Source: Chelonoidis abingdonii (Eukaryota > Chordata > Testudines > Testudinidae). From it: a stretch of DNA of 64,000 bases. The number at the start of each line of letters is the position of its first letter. Position 1 is the stretch's first letter. The notes beneath the pieces were generated by a model. It worked only from the letters and a program-made list of their open reading frames with translations, was not told the origin of the DNA and did not search any database. The position numbers and the translations under genes were made by a program. The stretch is from NCBI RefSeq assembly GCF_003597395.2, contig NC_133771.1, forward strand, positions 128,638,117 to 128,702,116, read 5' to 3'. Positions 46,764 through 58,656 of the stretch are shown piece after piece.

Positions 46764-46797
<34 letters not shown>
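46764..46797 (+). repeat. 34-base C homopolymer
   Basis: Uninterrupted C run within the DIRS pol region, where the protein family has no proline tract. May be a true expansion or an assembly artefact. Confidence 0.95.
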
Positions 46798-47039
46798 ACT
46801 CTGTTCCCACTTGTCTCGGTCTCCCGGGTTCCCACGCTTCTTGCTAGTTTGTAACCAAACACGTTAAGCTCTGCCTTTGTCATCTCCAAGTTGGCTCAAA
46901 TCGGCGTACCGCCGGATAGGGGCCCAATGGTCACCATAGTCACCATTCCCTGAGCATCCTAGGCTCCCTAGAAGGTGGCTAACTCCCTCCTGGTGTGGGC
47001 AGGGATGCAGCTCTATCCGCCCCAGCCCTCACTTGTCCT

Positions 47040-47420
47040 GACGATGGAGGTGTCATCTCTCAGCTCAGGGTGCTCACCTCAGTAACCTTCAAGCTTAAGG
47101 CCTTTGGTCTTCTCAGGGGCTGGCGTTCCACATCAATGTTCAAAGATGAGAGCAGTCTGCCTGGCGTGCCAGGGTTCCAGCAGCAGCTGCGAGGCCGTAG
47201 CGTCTCAGTGTTACAGCCTGCACACAACGGCCATGTACTACATAGACAACCTGGGAGGGACATGGTCCTCCTCCTTTTGTCAGGAGTCCATCCATCTCTG
47301 GGACTTTTGCATAGCCCACTCGATAAATCTGGTAGCATCCTTTCTCCTTGCAATTCGACTCAGCAGGGTTTTCCTGTCTGCATGAGTTGTCGCCTTGCCT
47401 GATGTGATGCATTTTGTGGC
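47040..47420 (+). pseudogene. DIRS F RNase H region
   Basis: The frame 47104-47385 contains TTAMYYIDNLGGTWSSSFCQ and ESIHLWDFCIAHSINLVASF, the RNase H block next to the RT of DIRS elements. The same motif is at 21010 in element B. Truncated by frame changes on both sides. Confidence 0.8.
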
Positions 47421-47684
47421 CAGAAGTGGGTTTTCCCCCCCCCCCACATATAGACCTGTTCGCTTACCACAAAGAACGGGAAATGTCCGAGGTCCTGCTC
47501 CTTCTAAGGTCTCTCCCCAGGACCGATATCGGACGCTGTCCTCATGCTGTGGAAGGGCCAACACCTTTATGCCTTCCCGCTGTTCCCTACGACCGGCTCA
47601 TGGGTCCCTGCTCAAACTTTGCGGGAGCAGAGCGCGCATCATCATGATCACTCCAGCATGTTCCAGGCAGACTAATACGCCACG

Positions 47685-48870
47685 TTGCTTGGCCTGTCAA
47701 TAACCTGCCCAGTTACTTCTGCTATTCCACCCCAGACCTCGTACCTCAGGACCACAGCAGAATTCGCCGCCTGGACCTGCAGTTTCTTCACCTCACGGTT
47801 GTGGCTCCTACGTGACTATCAGGGTGGCAGGATGCCTTCCACCTGGTCAACGTACCTGACCAGGTGGAAGCATCTCTCCTACAGGTGCGAAACGCTTAAA
47901 TCTTACTGCCTGCTGGAGTCTCGATCCCCTCTATTTTGGACTACCCTCCGGCCTGCAACAGCAGGGCCTAGCGGTGTTCGCCGAAGGTACACTGGCAGCC
48001 ATCTCTACCTTCCATCCAGGCTAAGGTGGTCGTTCTGTGTTCTCACACTCTTAATGGTTTTCGGGGTTCCTCAAGGGCTTGGAGTGCAAGCATACACCTT
48101 AGGTACGCTGCCCAGCCCCAACCTGGGACCTCAACCTGGGTTAAACCAGACTTATGTCTCCTCCATGTCGACCCATTTAGCGACCTGCTCGCTATATTGC
48201 TATATTTTTTCCTGTCTTGAAGACAGCTTTCCCTCGTAGCCATTACACATCTTGCTCCAGACGAGTCTTCGAGCTCAGGGCTCTTATGGTGGTTCCACCA
48301 CCATACTTTATGTTTACAAAAGATCAAGGTGCAGTTACGTCCACACCCGGCTTTCCTCCCTAAGGTGGTTTTGGCCTTCAATGTAACCACAACGTCAACG
48401 TGACGGGGACAACATTGCACTCCCTGGACATCTGTAGAGCGCTCGCTTTTAATTATTTGAGCAGACAAAAACCCATTTTGTAACAGTGCCCCAACTCTCG
48501 GTCGCAGTAGCAGTCCGAAGGAAAGGCCTACCTGTTTCCTCTCAGTGGATCTCATCTTGGGTGATAACTTGCACCCGCACTTGTTATGATTTGGCTCACA
48601 TTTCCCAAGCCACATCACCATGCGTTCTATACCAGGGCTCAGGCTTCATCTGCCGCCTTGCTAACTCGTGTACTGCCCACAAGATTGATCTATCGTGCAG
48701 GCTCCATGGTCCTCGGTCCATACCCTTGCGTGTCACATAATGCTCTGGTTCATTTTACAGTCAAGAGATACTGCAGCCTTTGGCTCCGCAGTTTTACCAA
48801 TCTGTCCATTTTTCACTCAGACTCCCACGCCTACATAATGGCTTGGGAATTGCACCTAACTGGAATGGAT
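47685..48870 (+). pseudogene. DIRS F tyrosine recombinase pseudogene
   Basis: The frame 47685-48239 includes MPSTWSTYLTRWKHLSYRCE, the N-terminal helical fold. The frame at 48586-49095 includes HAFYTRAQASSAALLTRVLP and IYRAGSMVLG. Compared with the HSTR in related copies (HSAR at 22447), the HxxR histidine position is now Phe here. Intervening parts are frameshifted. Catalytically dead by inspection. Confidence 0.78.
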
Positions 48871-48955
48871 ATGAGCAAGCACTCAAAGAAGAAAAAGACG
48901 GTTACTCACCTTTGTAACTGTTGTTCTTTGAGATGTGTTGCTCATATCCATTCCA
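48869..48955 (+). repeat. DIRS F internal complementary region
   Basis: TGGAATGGATATGAGCAAGC and ACTCAAAGAAG are the complement of the element's first ~30 bases. GACGGTTACTCACCTTTGTA through TTGCTCATATCCATTCCA is the complement of its last ~60 bases. In known DIRS replication models this region templates completion of both ends of the circular intermediate. Confidence 0.9.
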
Positions 48956-48969
48956 CACCCGCCCTCCTT

Positions 48970-49156
48970 CCCCACTGTCGGAGTAGCCGCAAGAAGGGAA
49001 CTGAGGAGGTTGGGTCGGCAGGGGTATATATCAGGCACCATAGTGGCGCCGCTCCAGGGGGCGACCTGCCGGCCCACCAAGTGTTGCTAGGGTAAAAGTT
49101 TCTCCGACGAACGTGCACGTGGCGCGCGCACACCTAACTGGAATGGATATGAGCAA
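48970..49156 (-). repeat. DIRS F 3' terminal inverted repeat
   Basis: Inverse of 43794-43960. The element then continues to 49201 with a 3'-specific extension (CAACACATCTTGAAGAACAA to GTGAGTAACCGTC) that has no partner at the 5' end but pairs with the ICR. Confidence 0.88.
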
Positions 49157-49201
49157 CACATCTTGAAGAACAACAGTTACAAAGGTGAGTAACCGTCTTT
49201 T

Positions 49202-49480
49202 TCCTGCTTTTTCAGGTCCCAAACAATTTCTCAATTTGGAATCAATTAGTCCAAAGGAAGAAAATATTCTTTCTACATTGGCTGAAGAAGCTACTGCTGC
49301 TAAAAGTGAGACTATCACTTCGACAGTCTCTGAATCCAAGTATTTAAGTGACTTCCACCAGTTCACTGGTGTGACATTCTTCAAACATCAGCAGCAAACA
49401 TATTTCTTGATTGTTTCTTATTCCCAAACTGAGTCACTTTTACGACCTGCTGCCGTTATAGGTTTTTCCTTCCAGTGAGG
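49202..49480 (-). pseudogene. hAT transposase C-terminal (hATC dimerisation) domain, split by DIRS
   Basis: hAT transposases end in a conserved dimerisation domain. From 49384 down, the minus strand reads MKNVTPVNWWKSLKYLD, then VIVSLLAAVASSANVERIFS, SFGLIDSKLRNCLGPEKAG. The WW, LLA, ASSA.VER.FS and LR..L landmarks are all kept. This open frame reaches the DIRS junction and continues into DIRS sequence by chance. The last 19 codons lie at 43719-43778. Upstream coding (49385-49480) is less clear and frame-broken, and the RNase H-like catalytic part was not recognised, so the copy is dead. Confidence 0.88.
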
Positions 49481-50290
49481 GAATGGTATGGTAGATCTCA
49501 AATCAATAAAGGCTACACTCAGACAGACCTCAAGACTTCTGGAATATGCTCCTCAAACAGTTTCAGTTTTGTTTCTACTACCTGTCCCTCCCTTCTCACA
49601 TTTATCTCCAGACTTCTCCTCCTTGTCCAGATCTATTCCACCCCCAATTATCTTCTATTCATTTCACTTTTTGAAACTTTGCACTTTTAGAGAGAGAGGT
49701 GAGGGATTGACTTTTTGTGTACACAAGTTTGCAGAGGGACAGTAGGTTGAGGTCTGTTATTACTTACCTCTATATATTTATTTATTTAAAAACATTTTTG
49801 CTGTTAACAAGCATGTTATCTCTGGAGACACAAATCTACAGTTTGAGAACTGCAAAATTAAGCATCTCTTGGTATCTTCTAGACTGAGCACCGAGTCACA
49901 TTGGGTAGATAGAAAGATTAACCTAAATCTATACAGAAACTCCTGGAACCCCATAAGATTGGGTCCCTAATCCATGAACTATTGGAACTCATTTACAAAA
50001 CTTTTCTTAAACATTAGATGAATTTACTCTCATATAGAATTAGAATTTATAATCCCTATTCTGTGATGATACATCAGAGCTCAAAGATATATCTTAATTA
50101 AAACAATCTTCAGACAGATTTTTCCTCAAAAAGCATTTTATCAAAAAAATCCGATTTAAATAAAAAATTGGTTTTTTTTAAATTTTTTTAATCATTGTTT
50201 TTTTCCCACCCTGATGTATGGCCATATGCATGTACATTTAAATCATGTATTTAAAAATTTATTTATTTTTTAATCATGCAATGATTAATA
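49481..50290. other. Intron, possibly the remaining hAT element
   Basis: May include further non-catalytic sequence of the minus-strand hAT element (to about 49750). Nothing coding can be supported. AT-rich after 49760. Confidence 0.4.
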
Positions 50291-52530
50291 CTTTAAATGT
50301 AGACTGTCCTGGAAGTCAGGTCCCACTGATGAAAACAGAAAGGAGCATAAACTCTCTCAAGTCAAGTGTAAGGAAGAATTTCAGTCCAAACAAGAATTCC
50401 AAGATCAACTATCAAAAGGCATAATTAACAGCACTAATATAAATAGTATATCAGAAGCAGGAAGCCTGCCAAACAATCAGTGGGGCAACTGGACAGTCAA
50501 GGTGCTAAAGGCACATACAACGAAGACAAGGCCATTACAGAGAAGCTAAATGAATTATTTGCATCCATCTTCATCGCAGAGGATATGCAGCAGATCCCCA
50601 CACCTGAGCCATTCTTTTTAGTTGACCAATCTGAGGAGCTATCCCAGATTGACGTGTAAAGGGGGGAGGGAGTGGTTGGAACAAATTGATAAATCAAACA
50701 ATAGTAAGTCTCCAGTGGCAGATGCTATTCACTCGAGTTCTGAAGGAACTCAAATATTAAATTGAAGAACTAACTACTATGGTATGTAACCTGTCATTTA
50801 AATCAGTCGCTGTAGCAGATGACTGGAGGATAACTAATTGTGACAGACCTAGGCCAGTGGGGTGCAGGAGTCTAGTATAGGGCAAATATACTGGTCACTG
50901 GCTGAGTAGTTTTCTGTTCCCTGAGTGACCAGAGCAGGGGCTGCACTAGAGTAATCAGGAACCTGCTAGAATCAATTAAGGAAGACAGGCTGATTAGATC
51001 ACCTGCAGCCAATCAAGGCAGGCTAATGAGGGCACCTGGGTTTAAAAAGGAGCTCACTCCAGTCAGGGAGCGGGGAGCCAGAGGAGAGGAAGTGTGTGTG
51101 AGGAGCTGAGAGCAAGAGGCACAAGAAGTTGAGAGTGAGAGGGTGTACTGCTGGAGGACTAAGGAGTACAAGTGTCATCAGACACCAGAAGGAAGATCCT
51201 GTGGCGAGAATAAAAAAGGTGTTTGAAGGAGGCCATGGGGAAGTAGCCCAGGGAGGTGTAGCTGTCATGCAGCTGTTACAGGAGGCACTATAGACAGCTG
51301 AGATCCACAGGGCCCTGGGCTGGAACCCGGAGTAGAGGGCGGGCCCGGGTTCCCCCCAAACCTCCCAACTCCTGACAGACACAGGAGGAGTTGACCCAGA
51401 CTGTGGGGAAGATTGCTGAGGTGAGCAAATCTGCCAATAAGCGGAGGACCCACCAAGGTAGAGGAGGAACTTTATCACATAATGTAAAGCTGATTTTTTT
51501 TTAAAAAAAAAAGCTCCAGTGGCAGTCCTGACGATTACAGGCCGGTAAACCTAATTTCAGTACCAGATAAATTGATTCAATCTATACTAAACAGAATTAT
51601 CAGACATATAAATGAACAGACGAAATTCAGTGTTGATGCATGCAAAGTAATGCACAGTGGAAAAAATTATCCCAATTATATGTACAAAATGGTGAGGTCT
51701 AAGTTAACTGTTAACCACTGTAGAAAAAGATTTTGTAGTCGTGGAGAATTCTCTGAAAATATCAATTCAATGTGCAGCAACAGCCTTTTTTTCCCCTCTA
51801 ACAGTGTTAGGAGCCATTATCAAAGAGATGGCATTGTGATATTTTCTGTCTTACTATCCATTATATAAAATCTTGGTATACCCACACGTTAAATACTGTG
51901 TTCAGTTCTAGTCACCTCATCTCAAAAAAGATATTAGTATTAAAAAGGAGGAGTTATGGAACAGTTTCCATTTGGAGAGAGATTAAAAAGTCTGAGACTG
52001 TTCAACTTAGAAAAAAGACAACTAAGGGGTAATGTGATAGAGGTCTATAAAATCATGAATGGTGTGGAGAAAGTAAATAAGGAACTGCTATTTACCCCTT
52101 CCCATAACACAAGAACCAGGGGTCACCCAGTGAAATTAGTAAGTAGCAGATTTAAAACAAACACTTTTGCACACAGGCAACCTTTGAAGCTTGTGGTCAG
52201 GCGATGTTGTAAAAGATCTTGTTGTATAACTAAGTTCAGAGAAGAATTAGATAAGTTTGTGCAGGATAGATCCATCAGTGGCTTCCATCAGTGGCTATTA
52301 GCCAAAATAGTCAGGGATGGAACCCCACGCTCCAAGTGTGCCTAAACTTCTGACTGCCAGAAGTTGGGTCTTTATGACATAGGATGGAACATTGGATAAT
52401 TCCCCTGTTCTGTTAGTTCCCTCTGAAGTATCTGGCACAGGCCACTGTTGGAAGATAGGATACTGGCATGGATGGACCATGGGTCTGACTCAATATGGCC
52501 ATTCTTGCGTTCTTTTCTTACGTTCAATAT
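50290..52530 (+). pseudogene. CR1 LINE (second subfamily) interrupted by a solo LTR
   Basis: Sequence before the LTR (to 50838) is the CR1 linker and RT entry (ATCAGTGGGGCAACTGGAC, CTGAGCCATTCTTTTTAG, GATGACTGGAGGATAACTAA). It resumes after 51479 with GATTACAGGCCGGTAAACC. Most of the RT between about 51614 and 51616 is deleted: AAATGAACAG jumps to ACGAAATTCAGTGTTG. The RT thumb and C-terminal part follow (frame 51956-52345, RLKSLRLFNLEKRQLRGNVI). The 3' UTR ends GGGTCTGACTCAATATGGCC, then ATTCTTGCGTTCTT. Confidence 0.9.
50839..51479 (+). mobile_element. 641-bp solo LTR with TAAT target duplication
   Basis: TGTGACAGACC...TTTATCACA with TGTGA/TCACA ends. TAAT is duplicated on both sides (50835-50838 and 51480-51483). 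GCCAATCAAG (CCAAT box) near 51008 and GTTTAAAAAGG (TATA-like) near 51040 form the promoter. Orientation is inferred from these. Different family from the LTR at 7518. No internal coding region remains. It can derive from an LTR retrotransposon or an endogenous retrovirus. Confidence 0.93.
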
Positions 52531-52534
52531 ACAT

Positions 52535-53403
52535 GGAAGAAAACAATTAAAACTTCTTCCACTATTTACATTAAAGCTAACTATATTAAAACTTTTTTCC
52601 CTTACAAGGAAATATATTACTGCAAAAGTGTAATATTTTACAAAACCTTCCTGTGTGACATATATTGAGTTTGCAGCTGTTTAGAGGCATCTTACATTTA
52701 CGTCTTTGAAAAGATCTTAAGGATTTCCTTGCAATTTTTCTTTAGCTGGTTATTAATAGATGGCAGAAACTATTTCTTAAAAACACATGGGAGACAGTGG
52801 AGTTATATTTTCTTGATTGCTTTATTACTATAAGTAGTTGACAAATGTAATTCAAGTACTATAAATGAATTCATAGTGAATCAGATGCCTTATGACAACC
52901 TTCCCTGCTACTCTACCCTTAACAGTTTAATTTAGAACTGGAATGAATTATTATTTTCTGGCTTCTGAAAGTAGAATTTTCAGAAAATACTCAATTTGCT
53001 CATAGGCACAGCTTCAATTATTCTAAAAAATGTAAGGGAAATGATAGGAATATCCAAAAGTTCTTGCTAATTCTATTAGGGAACAATTACAAGTTATGTA
53101 ATTATCTAGAAACCTAGCCCAGTAGTTATTGGTGACTGGAACAGTTGGAGGAGTTGTCTTGGCTAGTTAATGGGTGCAGTTGTCAGGGATGTTCTGTGGG
53201 TTCCAGTTTTCTTTCATGTGAAGGGTGGATTTCCTGGTGAATGGATATGAAGGAACTGGTGAATAAGGGATTTTTCAGTTTACTGGCAATTTTGAAGAAT
53301 AAAAAAAATCATTTTGAGTCAAAATGGAAACTTTTTTTTTCTAGCAAATCAAAAAGTCAGAAATTTATACGTTGAAACAAAACATTTTGGTAATGTGATA
53401 GTG
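52535..53403. other. Unique AT-rich intron
   Basis: No recognised feature. Confidence 0.5.
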
Positions 53404-53571
53404 TTTTCTTTATAACCATTAGCCCAGTGGTCAGGGCACTCACCTGAGCGATGGGAGAGTCAGTCTTTCTTGAAACTGTTTCGTTGTATATAAATAGTCA
53501 TTGGAGCAGGGACTTGAACTTGGGTTTCTCCATTTTAGGTAAGTGTCCTGACTACCAGACTATAGTCTTTC
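53404..53571. repeat. Palindromic tRNA-like repeat, copy 4
   Basis: ATTAGCCCAGTGGTCAGGGC (box A-like) opens the unit. GGAGCAGGGACTTGAACTTG and TGACTACCAGACTATAG are the inverted second half. Same family as 16729-16878. Confidence 0.65.
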
Positions 53572-56224
53572 TCTTTCTCTTTCACTGGCCAAATGAATAT
53601 TCATTGTTACTTATAGTGATAGTTCATAATCATTTGGTGAGGTAAAGAAATGTGAATGTGCAAATAGTGTCTTTGCCAAAAATGCAGGTTTAGGCAACCA
53701 AAAATATTTGTCTGAAAAATTTTGCCTAGCTCTACTGTAGAGTGGGAGGCAGTCTGAAAAATACCATTGTGCTACGTGATACTAATGTATTGCCAGGGGC
53801 CAGTTGCTGAATCCGTTATGCTGTTGTTTCCTGAGCCCTTATCTACTCATTAAAACGTTCTGTTTATAACTGTCTCTCCTCGTGTTTCATATCCCTGTTC
53901 TTTTTGGAAATAGTCCAATATAAATTCTTTGACCTTCTTATCCTTTTCCATACTTAGTCCCCATTTCCTCCACTCAAGAACATGCACTTAGTCTCTCTTC
54001 ATCTCCTTCAGCAGGTCATCTCTGGTTTTCTTTTACCACCACTGCAATATCTGTTGGCTCTCTGACCTCTTCCACTGCCCATTGTACTGTATTGATCACT
54101 ACAATGAAAAATACAGAAGATAAGTATTAATTACTGTAGTAGCAGCTCGTCCATCACTGGGAATACTAAGTGGGAATAAGAGTGACTATTTAAATTCAAT
54201 TTTGAATTCCAGTGTAGTTTTACAGACCATTCAATTGCATGTTATACTGGAGGTCTTGAAGACACAGACTTTACACAATGAAGGTATGAACGTAAGAGGA
54301 ATGGTGGAATGCTAGCTGATTGTGGAAATTGAAGGAAATTGAGTGGGAGGTTTATGAAGCTCAGTTGAACTGGACTAACATGTTACTTATTCAAGGTAGG
54401 GTTGGGAATTTGTGCTAGTTATTCACGTAAAAGATACTGGAATACCAACTCTGAATATAGAGGCTGTGAGCTTCTTTGTGGGAAAAGGGAAATAAAGTTG
54501 GTCCCAAACTTGGTTGCAGGCTATAGCAGTGGCTTCATAAACAATTTGCAGAAATACCTCTTGAGGATTGGAGAATATAAGATTAATTGGTGTCTCTGTT
54601 AGATTTCCCTTTTTTACGTGCCTTTTGATTCCTGACAGCAGGTAGAATGAGAAGTGAAAATAAATATAAGCCCAACATCCACGGGCTGGATATATCTATT
54701 TGCTATCTATATATGCTACTGATGGTTTTTTATGCTTTAAATAGAAAGAATGAAATGTGATTGCAGGTAGATAAGAGCAACATCCTGATTAGGTATCTAG
54801 ATCTGGCATGTCAGCCGAATCCAAATGCTTTGGCCGCACTGCTCATATAATTTCTTGCAATAACATTTTCTTTACAGATGGTAAATGATAGCTTATATGT
54901 TACTATTTCCCCACCTCCACTTATCTAGAAGTATAGCCACAATGCATAACTAGCAAGGTGTACACTTTAACCCTAGCCAGGAACAGTAGCTCATGCGGCC
55001 AAAAGGAAGGAGATGGAGGAACCAAACTGAGTGGGCCATAGCTGGGATTAACTGCTGCCACATGCTGTGGCGGGGACTGGCAAAATGCATGGGAGGTGGA
55101 CTGTTCTGCCCTCCCTTTTAGGTACGCCCCCCACTTTTAAACACTGGTGATGGTATTTAGTAAATAGTTGCAGAACTTCTGTCAACCCCATAACCTTACC
55201 AAACAAACCCGCATTGATGTATACAAAGGCTTGCAGTTTTTTATTGCAGTAAAGAATCTCCCCACACTCTAATCTTCTGTTGAACCAGCTCAGTTGTAAC
55301 CATTTCTGGATTCTAGAACTCTGGACAGTTCCTGAAATCATTCTGTGGTCTTGGGCATCGCTTGGTCTGTATTCTCGTCCTTCTGCTTTGCCTAGTTCAC
55401 AGAGGTAATGTTCAACTCCTCTCTTCCCCACTGCCACTTTCTATAGGTACAAGGAGCCGCCATGCTATTCATAAGCTCAATGAGCAGCATGAGGTGGTAA
55501 GTAGAGGCTTTGGTCTAGGTGCCAAAAGAATGGACATGTTCTCTTCCTTGCCCTGGATTTAGTGTTGTACTGGACCTTAATTCTCTTAATATATTTCCAT
55601 GTGTACTTGTTGCTGCAAGTGATGCCCATCTTAAATAGGTATTTGGCGCTATAGTGAGAGAACTCTTGGTGCCTTTGGGGCTATTGTCCATAGTTGCTGT
55701 CTAACATGGCAATTGTACTGGTAGAGTCTGGCTTTGTGGAGGATGAAATAGTGGTTTGTATTGCCTAAAAAAGTTTCATATTAGCATTTGGAGCATTTTT
55801 GTTTGAGGGTGTATGCTGTGCACTGGGCAGACTAACCATTGGTTTAATTTAACTATGTGGCAGTCAAAAACGGATAGAAGAATAGTATACTAAACCATTG
55901 TTGAACCAGCCAACATAGCTGTGTCTGTGTAAATAAATGAGTGCAGCTGCCATTACCTGGTTGTTGGTGTAATTCATTGGCCTAATTAGGTTATTTTGGA
56001 GCCCATATCATTGGAAAGGTTATGGTTTACTGAATGTCTTACATGCCTTATCTTGCACAAAATGATGCCATGCTCATATCATAATAATAATACTGTGATG
56101 AATATGGGGGGCATAGTGACACAATCTCTAGACTGGCCAGCTCCAGTGTGGATTTGATTAAGGCAATGCCATATAGTCCAGGGTTGATCTGCGCCAGATG
56201 GTTGGTGTTTGGCTGGTGGAAGCC
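53572..56224. other. Intron without recognised features
   Basis: No gene or named element recognised over 2.6 kb. Some stretches (53900-54110) are pyrimidine-rich. Confidence 0.5.
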
Positions 56225-56227
56225 TGA

Positions 56228-56743
56228 GTGCAGAGGGTGATTCTCTTCTTGTGTTTGCCATATGCTGCCTGCCGGGGGCCCGTATCCGAAATGTTAGAGG
56301 CATTGTCGAGGACTGTCCGGCCTTCTGACTGCTACCCCATGCTATTCTTCCATGTGGGCACAAATGATACTGCGAGGTGTGATGCTGAGTGGATCAAGAG
56401 TGACTACAGGGCTCTGGGAGTACGGGTGAAGGAGTTTGGAGCACAGGTGGTATTCTCTTTGATTCTTCCTGTCAAAGGTAGGGGCCCGGGCAGAGACAGA
56501 TGTATCATGGAGGTGAATGTATTCATGGGAGGTACTAGCCTGGCATTCGAAGATGTTGCTTTAGCAGGAGACTTGTATTCCTCGCCGACGTGGATAGCAT
56601 CTCTTAGAGAAGGAACTGCTAGCAGGTCACAAGATGGCAGATTCACAAACTTTCGAGGAGAGGATAAGACCCTGTTGCACACAGACTGGCAACCTAGTGA
56701 GAGGGCTTTAAAACTATTGTTCAGACACTGGGGGACCAGGTGA
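56228..56743 (+). pseudogene. CR1 ORF1, SGNH/esterase-like domain
   Basis: This 171-codon frame reads MLFFHVGTNDTARCDAEWIK, SDYRALGVRVKEFGAQVVFS and LILPVKGRGPGRDRC. CR1 ORF1 proteins carry an esterase-like fold, of which HVGTNDTAR is the block III hallmark. After about residue 95 the frame drifts from the family sequence, although its nucleotides still resemble it (GCACACAGACTGGCAACCTAGT), showing uncorrected frameshifts. Confidence 0.85.
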
Positions 56744-56999
56744 GCAAAGCCCACAGGTAAGTGCGGAGAGACATGAAGACCTGGAAGATCGAGTTGTTTC
56801 AAGAGAAACAAAGAGGGAGCATGGCTAATATACATGACAGAGAGAAAGTGAGGATCAGGGCCAAAACTGGGAGAGGCAAGATCAAACCAGTATCTTAGAT
56901 TGCACTACGATTACAAATGACGCGAGGAGTATAAGGTAAACTAAGCCAGGAAATAGAACTAGAAGTGTTCCCATTAATAAGTTACAGTACGTACACTTT

Positions 57000-57830
57000 G
57001 ATATGTGTCTGGCATCACACTGAAACTGGGTGGGATAAATACATCAATGAGTGGAAGAATGTTGGTGCGAGTGCGATGGGGTAGTTATGCTCAGGAAGGA
57101 TAAGACAGGGAAAAGGGAAGGAGGTTTTGGTTGGGCTGGTATATATTAAAACACCTGTACACACTTGGACTGAGATGGAGGAATGAGACATTATGGAAGA
57201 CTTGGGTGTCTGGAAGTCTTGAAGTGTCTCTGGGTTTAGGGGATAAAAGAGGTAAAAACAAGGGGTGATTGTCGTGCTAGGCACCAGTGCTAGCTTCCAG
57301 GTCCCACCTAAACCAAGTGGAAGAAGGTGGATGCAGGCAATTTGTCAAACAACTAACGAAAATCATGAGGATGTGATACAAATGAGCCAAGATTGTGAAG
57401 TGGTCCGTATGGGGGATTCGAGCTATGGCGACGATAGTAGTTGGGAAAAAATAACAACCAACTTGGCTTGCTGGGCACAGACACTATTCCACATAAGTTT
57501 TCTGGACTGCATTGCAGTGACAGACTTGCATTATTTCCAGAGAGACGAGAAGCTACATACGGCCGGGCAAGCTTGCTCTCTTACGACTTGAAATTTTTAC
57601 ACATAGGGAGTAGAACTCGTTGAGAATTGAAAGTTCTGAAGGCAGCTTGGGTGGAGAAGTGTCGCTGTTTTGTCCGTTGAAAAGCAGAGCGTGATCATAG
57701 ATGAAAATTACATTAAGCGAGTTTGCAGTTCTAAGGGCGCATACAAGGGTATGAAGGGCAAGTGTTAGTAAAACAGTAGCAACAAATCCGGATTTCAGGA
57801 AGGCGGATTTGTTTTTCAAGGCTCATGAAG
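57000..57830 (+). pseudogene. CR1 endonuclease domain, frame-broken
   Basis: Recognisable in pieces only: ETGWDKYINEWKNVG near 57020 (ETWWD block), a TGKREGGFGWAGIY-like stretch near 57110, then GTCCCACCTAAACCAAGTGG near 57301 (YRPPNQVE block) and ACATAAGTTTTCTGGACTGC near 57492. Small insertions break the frame every few tens of bases. Confidence 0.75.
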
Positions 57831-58656
57831 AGCTCTGACGAGGTTTAAGGTTCCACATTGGCGAATCAAGACTGAGGGGAAAAAACCAATCTGACGGAAG
57901 AGTTGGCTAGCTTTTTCAATAGGGGACACTATTAAGGCCAAGCACGTATATTCACTTTAAGCTTATATCTGTATGGTAGGAAGATAGAAATGTGGGCAAA
58001 AAGACCACCTTAGGCGCTTAACCCACGAGCATCTTTGCGATCTGACCTAAATACAAAATAAAAAGCGAGTCATAATGAGAAAAATGGAACAACGTAGGGT
58101 CAGATGTACAAAGGGATGCAAAATAGGCAAAACAACACAGGTGGAATTGTCAGGGAGGAAGAATATAGAAAGTGCCAAGTCGAGAGAGATCAAAACTGAG
58201 CTCAAGAAAATACATGCTATGGAGATAACACATAGAGGAAACAAGAAGAACTTTTTATTCAATACAATTAGAAGCAAGAGGCGTAAGACCAAGGACAGGA
58301 GTAGGACCCACTGCTCCAAGTCGAGGAGGAGAGAACAGTATACAGGAAACTTTTGAAATGGACAGAGATTGCTTTGACTTCTTTGTGGGCACTTGGGATG
58401 GATTGTTTGGTGTATGTGGGTGTCCCGCGGTTCTCCATGATGTGCGCGTTTTCACCCCTTCTGAGACGGTCTCCGACAGGTATGATGCTAACATAGCGTG
58501 AATGCTGCTATGTGAAAGGTTTGGTAGGTGCTCAGAAATGATATAAACAATATATAAAGATAGCAGCAAACGTCGGAAGTAAATTCACTTATAGAAAAGT
58601 TAGATGGCCTGCAAGTCACCAGGGTCCAGATGCAAGATGGCATCCTCAGTATACTC

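Larger units (their letters stand above)
43779..49201 (+). mobile_element. Near full-length DIRS tyrosine-recombinase retrotransposon (F)
   Basis: A 5.4-kb element with the complete DIRS plan: terminal inverted repeats (43794-43960 and 48970-49156), a gag-like ORF region, RT, RNase H and tyrosine-recombinase remnants, and an ICR at 48869-48955. The ICR equals the complement of the element's first bases joined to the complement of its last bases. Left host sequence ...CAAGCTT and right host sequence TCCTGC... rejoin into an intact hAT reading frame, so no target duplication is visible. This fits recombinase-mediated integration. All genes carry frameshifts. Confidence 0.93.
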
